NCBI GenBank assembly: GCA_031254675.1
Contig: JAIRTV010000539.1
Location: 1-6,852, forward strand
Source: Planctomycetaceae bacterium
GTDB lineage: Bacteria > Planctomycetota > Planctomycetia > Pirellulales > Thermoguttaceae
Reading direction: 5' to 3'
Length of the DNA: 6,852 bases
The first letter of the stretch is position 1. Every line of letters starts with the position of its first letter. Position numbers and translations under genes: made by a program. Positions 6,298 through 6,852 of this stretch are shown here, in pieces. The notes below the pieces were generated by a model, which was not told where the DNA came from, ran no database searches, and saw only the letters and a program-made list of their open reading frames with translations.

Positions 6298-6527
6298 AGT
6301 ATAACGAATATTTTATTCTCAACGTCGGCGATATTGTTCAGCAACATGTTCGTGATGTGATCAACATGTTTGGCGGAGTCGAACTTGTAACGAAGAGCGA
6401 TTCGAATTATCCGAAAAGCGATCTCGAAGCGTATCGTGTTTCGATTATCGAGGAATTTACGAAACGCCAGCTGACTTCTGCACAAGAAGCGACTGCCCGT
6501 CTCAATAATATGTTGCTGGCGTCTTAG
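6291..6527 (+). CDS. small unrecognised ORF of uncertain start, possibly a gene remnant
   Basis: A frame open from 6276 (after a TGA at 6273-6275) to a TAG at 6525-6527 encodes up to 83 residues of coding-like composition. It includes NEYFILNVGDIVQQHVRDV, MFGGVELVTKSDSNYPKSDL and EEFTKRQLTSAQEATARL, an amphipathic helical tail. The possible starts are CTG at 6291, which overlaps the previous gene's stop in the -1 frame, GTG at 6357 and ATG at 6366 (53 residues). None has a Shine-Dalgarno, and the apparent coding character extends upstream of GTG and ATG. I read it as a small gene coupled to its neighbour, the end of a frameshifted extension of that neighbour, or a truncated remnant. I do not recognise the family. 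Confidence 0.45.
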   Translation: MVKYNEYFILNVGDIVQQHVRDVINMFGGVELVTKSDSNYPKSDLEAYRVSIIEEFTKRQLTSAQEATARLNNMLLAS

Positions 6528-6542
6528 ATTGTTAGTCTTCTG

Positions 6543-6852
6543 TTAATAAATCAAAAGACTCCATTTTCCCAATTTAATTGTTTCACCTTCCTGAATTTCT
6601 TTTTGGTACAGTGTAACAATAGCGTCAGGAAGTCGTTCGCAAAGCAATGTCTCCGGTTGAGCGACTTTTTCAAATCCGAGTTTCAGAAGCGTTTCCGTAA
6701 CACTATCTTGATTGCGATTTTTGAGTGGAGTAAGAACATAACGGCTCACACCAACGAGATAATTACCGTTTTTGCCGATACGAGTTGGTTTTTGCCAAAC
6801 GATCCATTCTGGTGGAATTGTTGTATCGGTACCGTCATTTGAAGTGCGCGGT
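6543..6852 (-). CDS. C-terminal part of an unrecognised minus-strand protein (partial)
   Basis: On the minus strand the frame is open from the right window edge to a TAA at 6545-6543, giving 102 visible residues. The 68-residue version starting at a GTG (6749) is not the true start, because coding character continues upstream with TTIPPEWIVWQKPTRIGKNG and NYLVGVSRYVLTPLKNRN. The tail is rich in predicted beta strands, including AIVTLYQKEI and ETIKLGKWSLLIY at the very end. That suggests a beta-sandwich or accessory-type C-terminal domain, but I see no recognisable family motif or catalytic residues. It converges on the small plus-strand frame ending at 6527, with only 15 bases between the two stops and no clear bidirectional terminator. 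Confidence 0.7.
   Translation of the reverse strand, partial: PRTSNDGTDTTIPPEWIVWQKPTRIGKNGNYLVGVSRYVLTPLKNRNQDSVTETLLKLGFEKVAQPETLLCERLPDAIVTLYQKEIQEGETIKLGKWSLLIY

Noticed and set aside
6603..6842. Plus-strand 79-codon frame at the right edge
   Set aside because: It lies opposite the minus-strand frame, which is open across the whole stretch to the window edge and has better protein-like composition. The plus frame reads as a shadow.

Overview
The window looks like a moderately low-GC chromosome segment from a member of the Planctomycetota. No single gene proves this. The assignment rests on a YdjY-family domain, a secreted DUF1080 (3-keto-disaccharide hydrolase type) protein and a membrane-anchored protein with a 'FRFLDF.VEPGKTYRYRVRL' region, all of which I associate with planctomycete genomes. 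Sampled 60-base lines in the main genes run at about 47-58% GC. One gene, the HAD hydrolase, is far more AT-rich at about 20-28% in sampled lines.

Layout, left to right. The first 80 bases hold the possible tail of an upstream gene. A sigma-70-like promoter with a perfect TATAAT follows and leads into a 618-aa membrane-anchored extracytoplasmic protein (180-2036). Next is a 581-aa gene (2130-3875) with a TTG start. Its first ~268 residues are an undecaprenyl-diphosphatase (UppP/BacA), and a charged linker joins this to a complete-looking C-terminal YdjY domain. An AT-rich HAD phosphatase of Gph/PpaX type follows (3962-4603). After a ~235-base gap with a weak terminator and a promoter candidate comes a secreted DUF1080 protein (4839-5576) with a good Shine-Dalgarno. 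Then comes an unrecognised four-helix membrane protein (5623-6297). A short coding-looking frame without a convincing start (about 6291-6527) overlaps its stop in the -1 frame. The right edge holds the C-terminal part of a convergent minus-strand gene (6543-6852).

The genes do not form one obvious pathway. UppP recycles the lipid carrier used for cell-wall and surface-polysaccharide synthesis. The DUF1080 protein probably acts on or binds sugars outside the cytoplasm. The first gene is probably an envelope component. Most genes have separate leaders of 45-235 bases, so the run is better read as several transcription units than as one operon.

The most notable points are the UppP-YdjY fusion, the cluster of RNA hairpins at the 5' end of that gene, the foreign-looking HAD gene, and the ambiguous small frame overlapping the end of the membrane protein gene. 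I saw no RNA gene, CRISPR array, insertion sequence or defence system.
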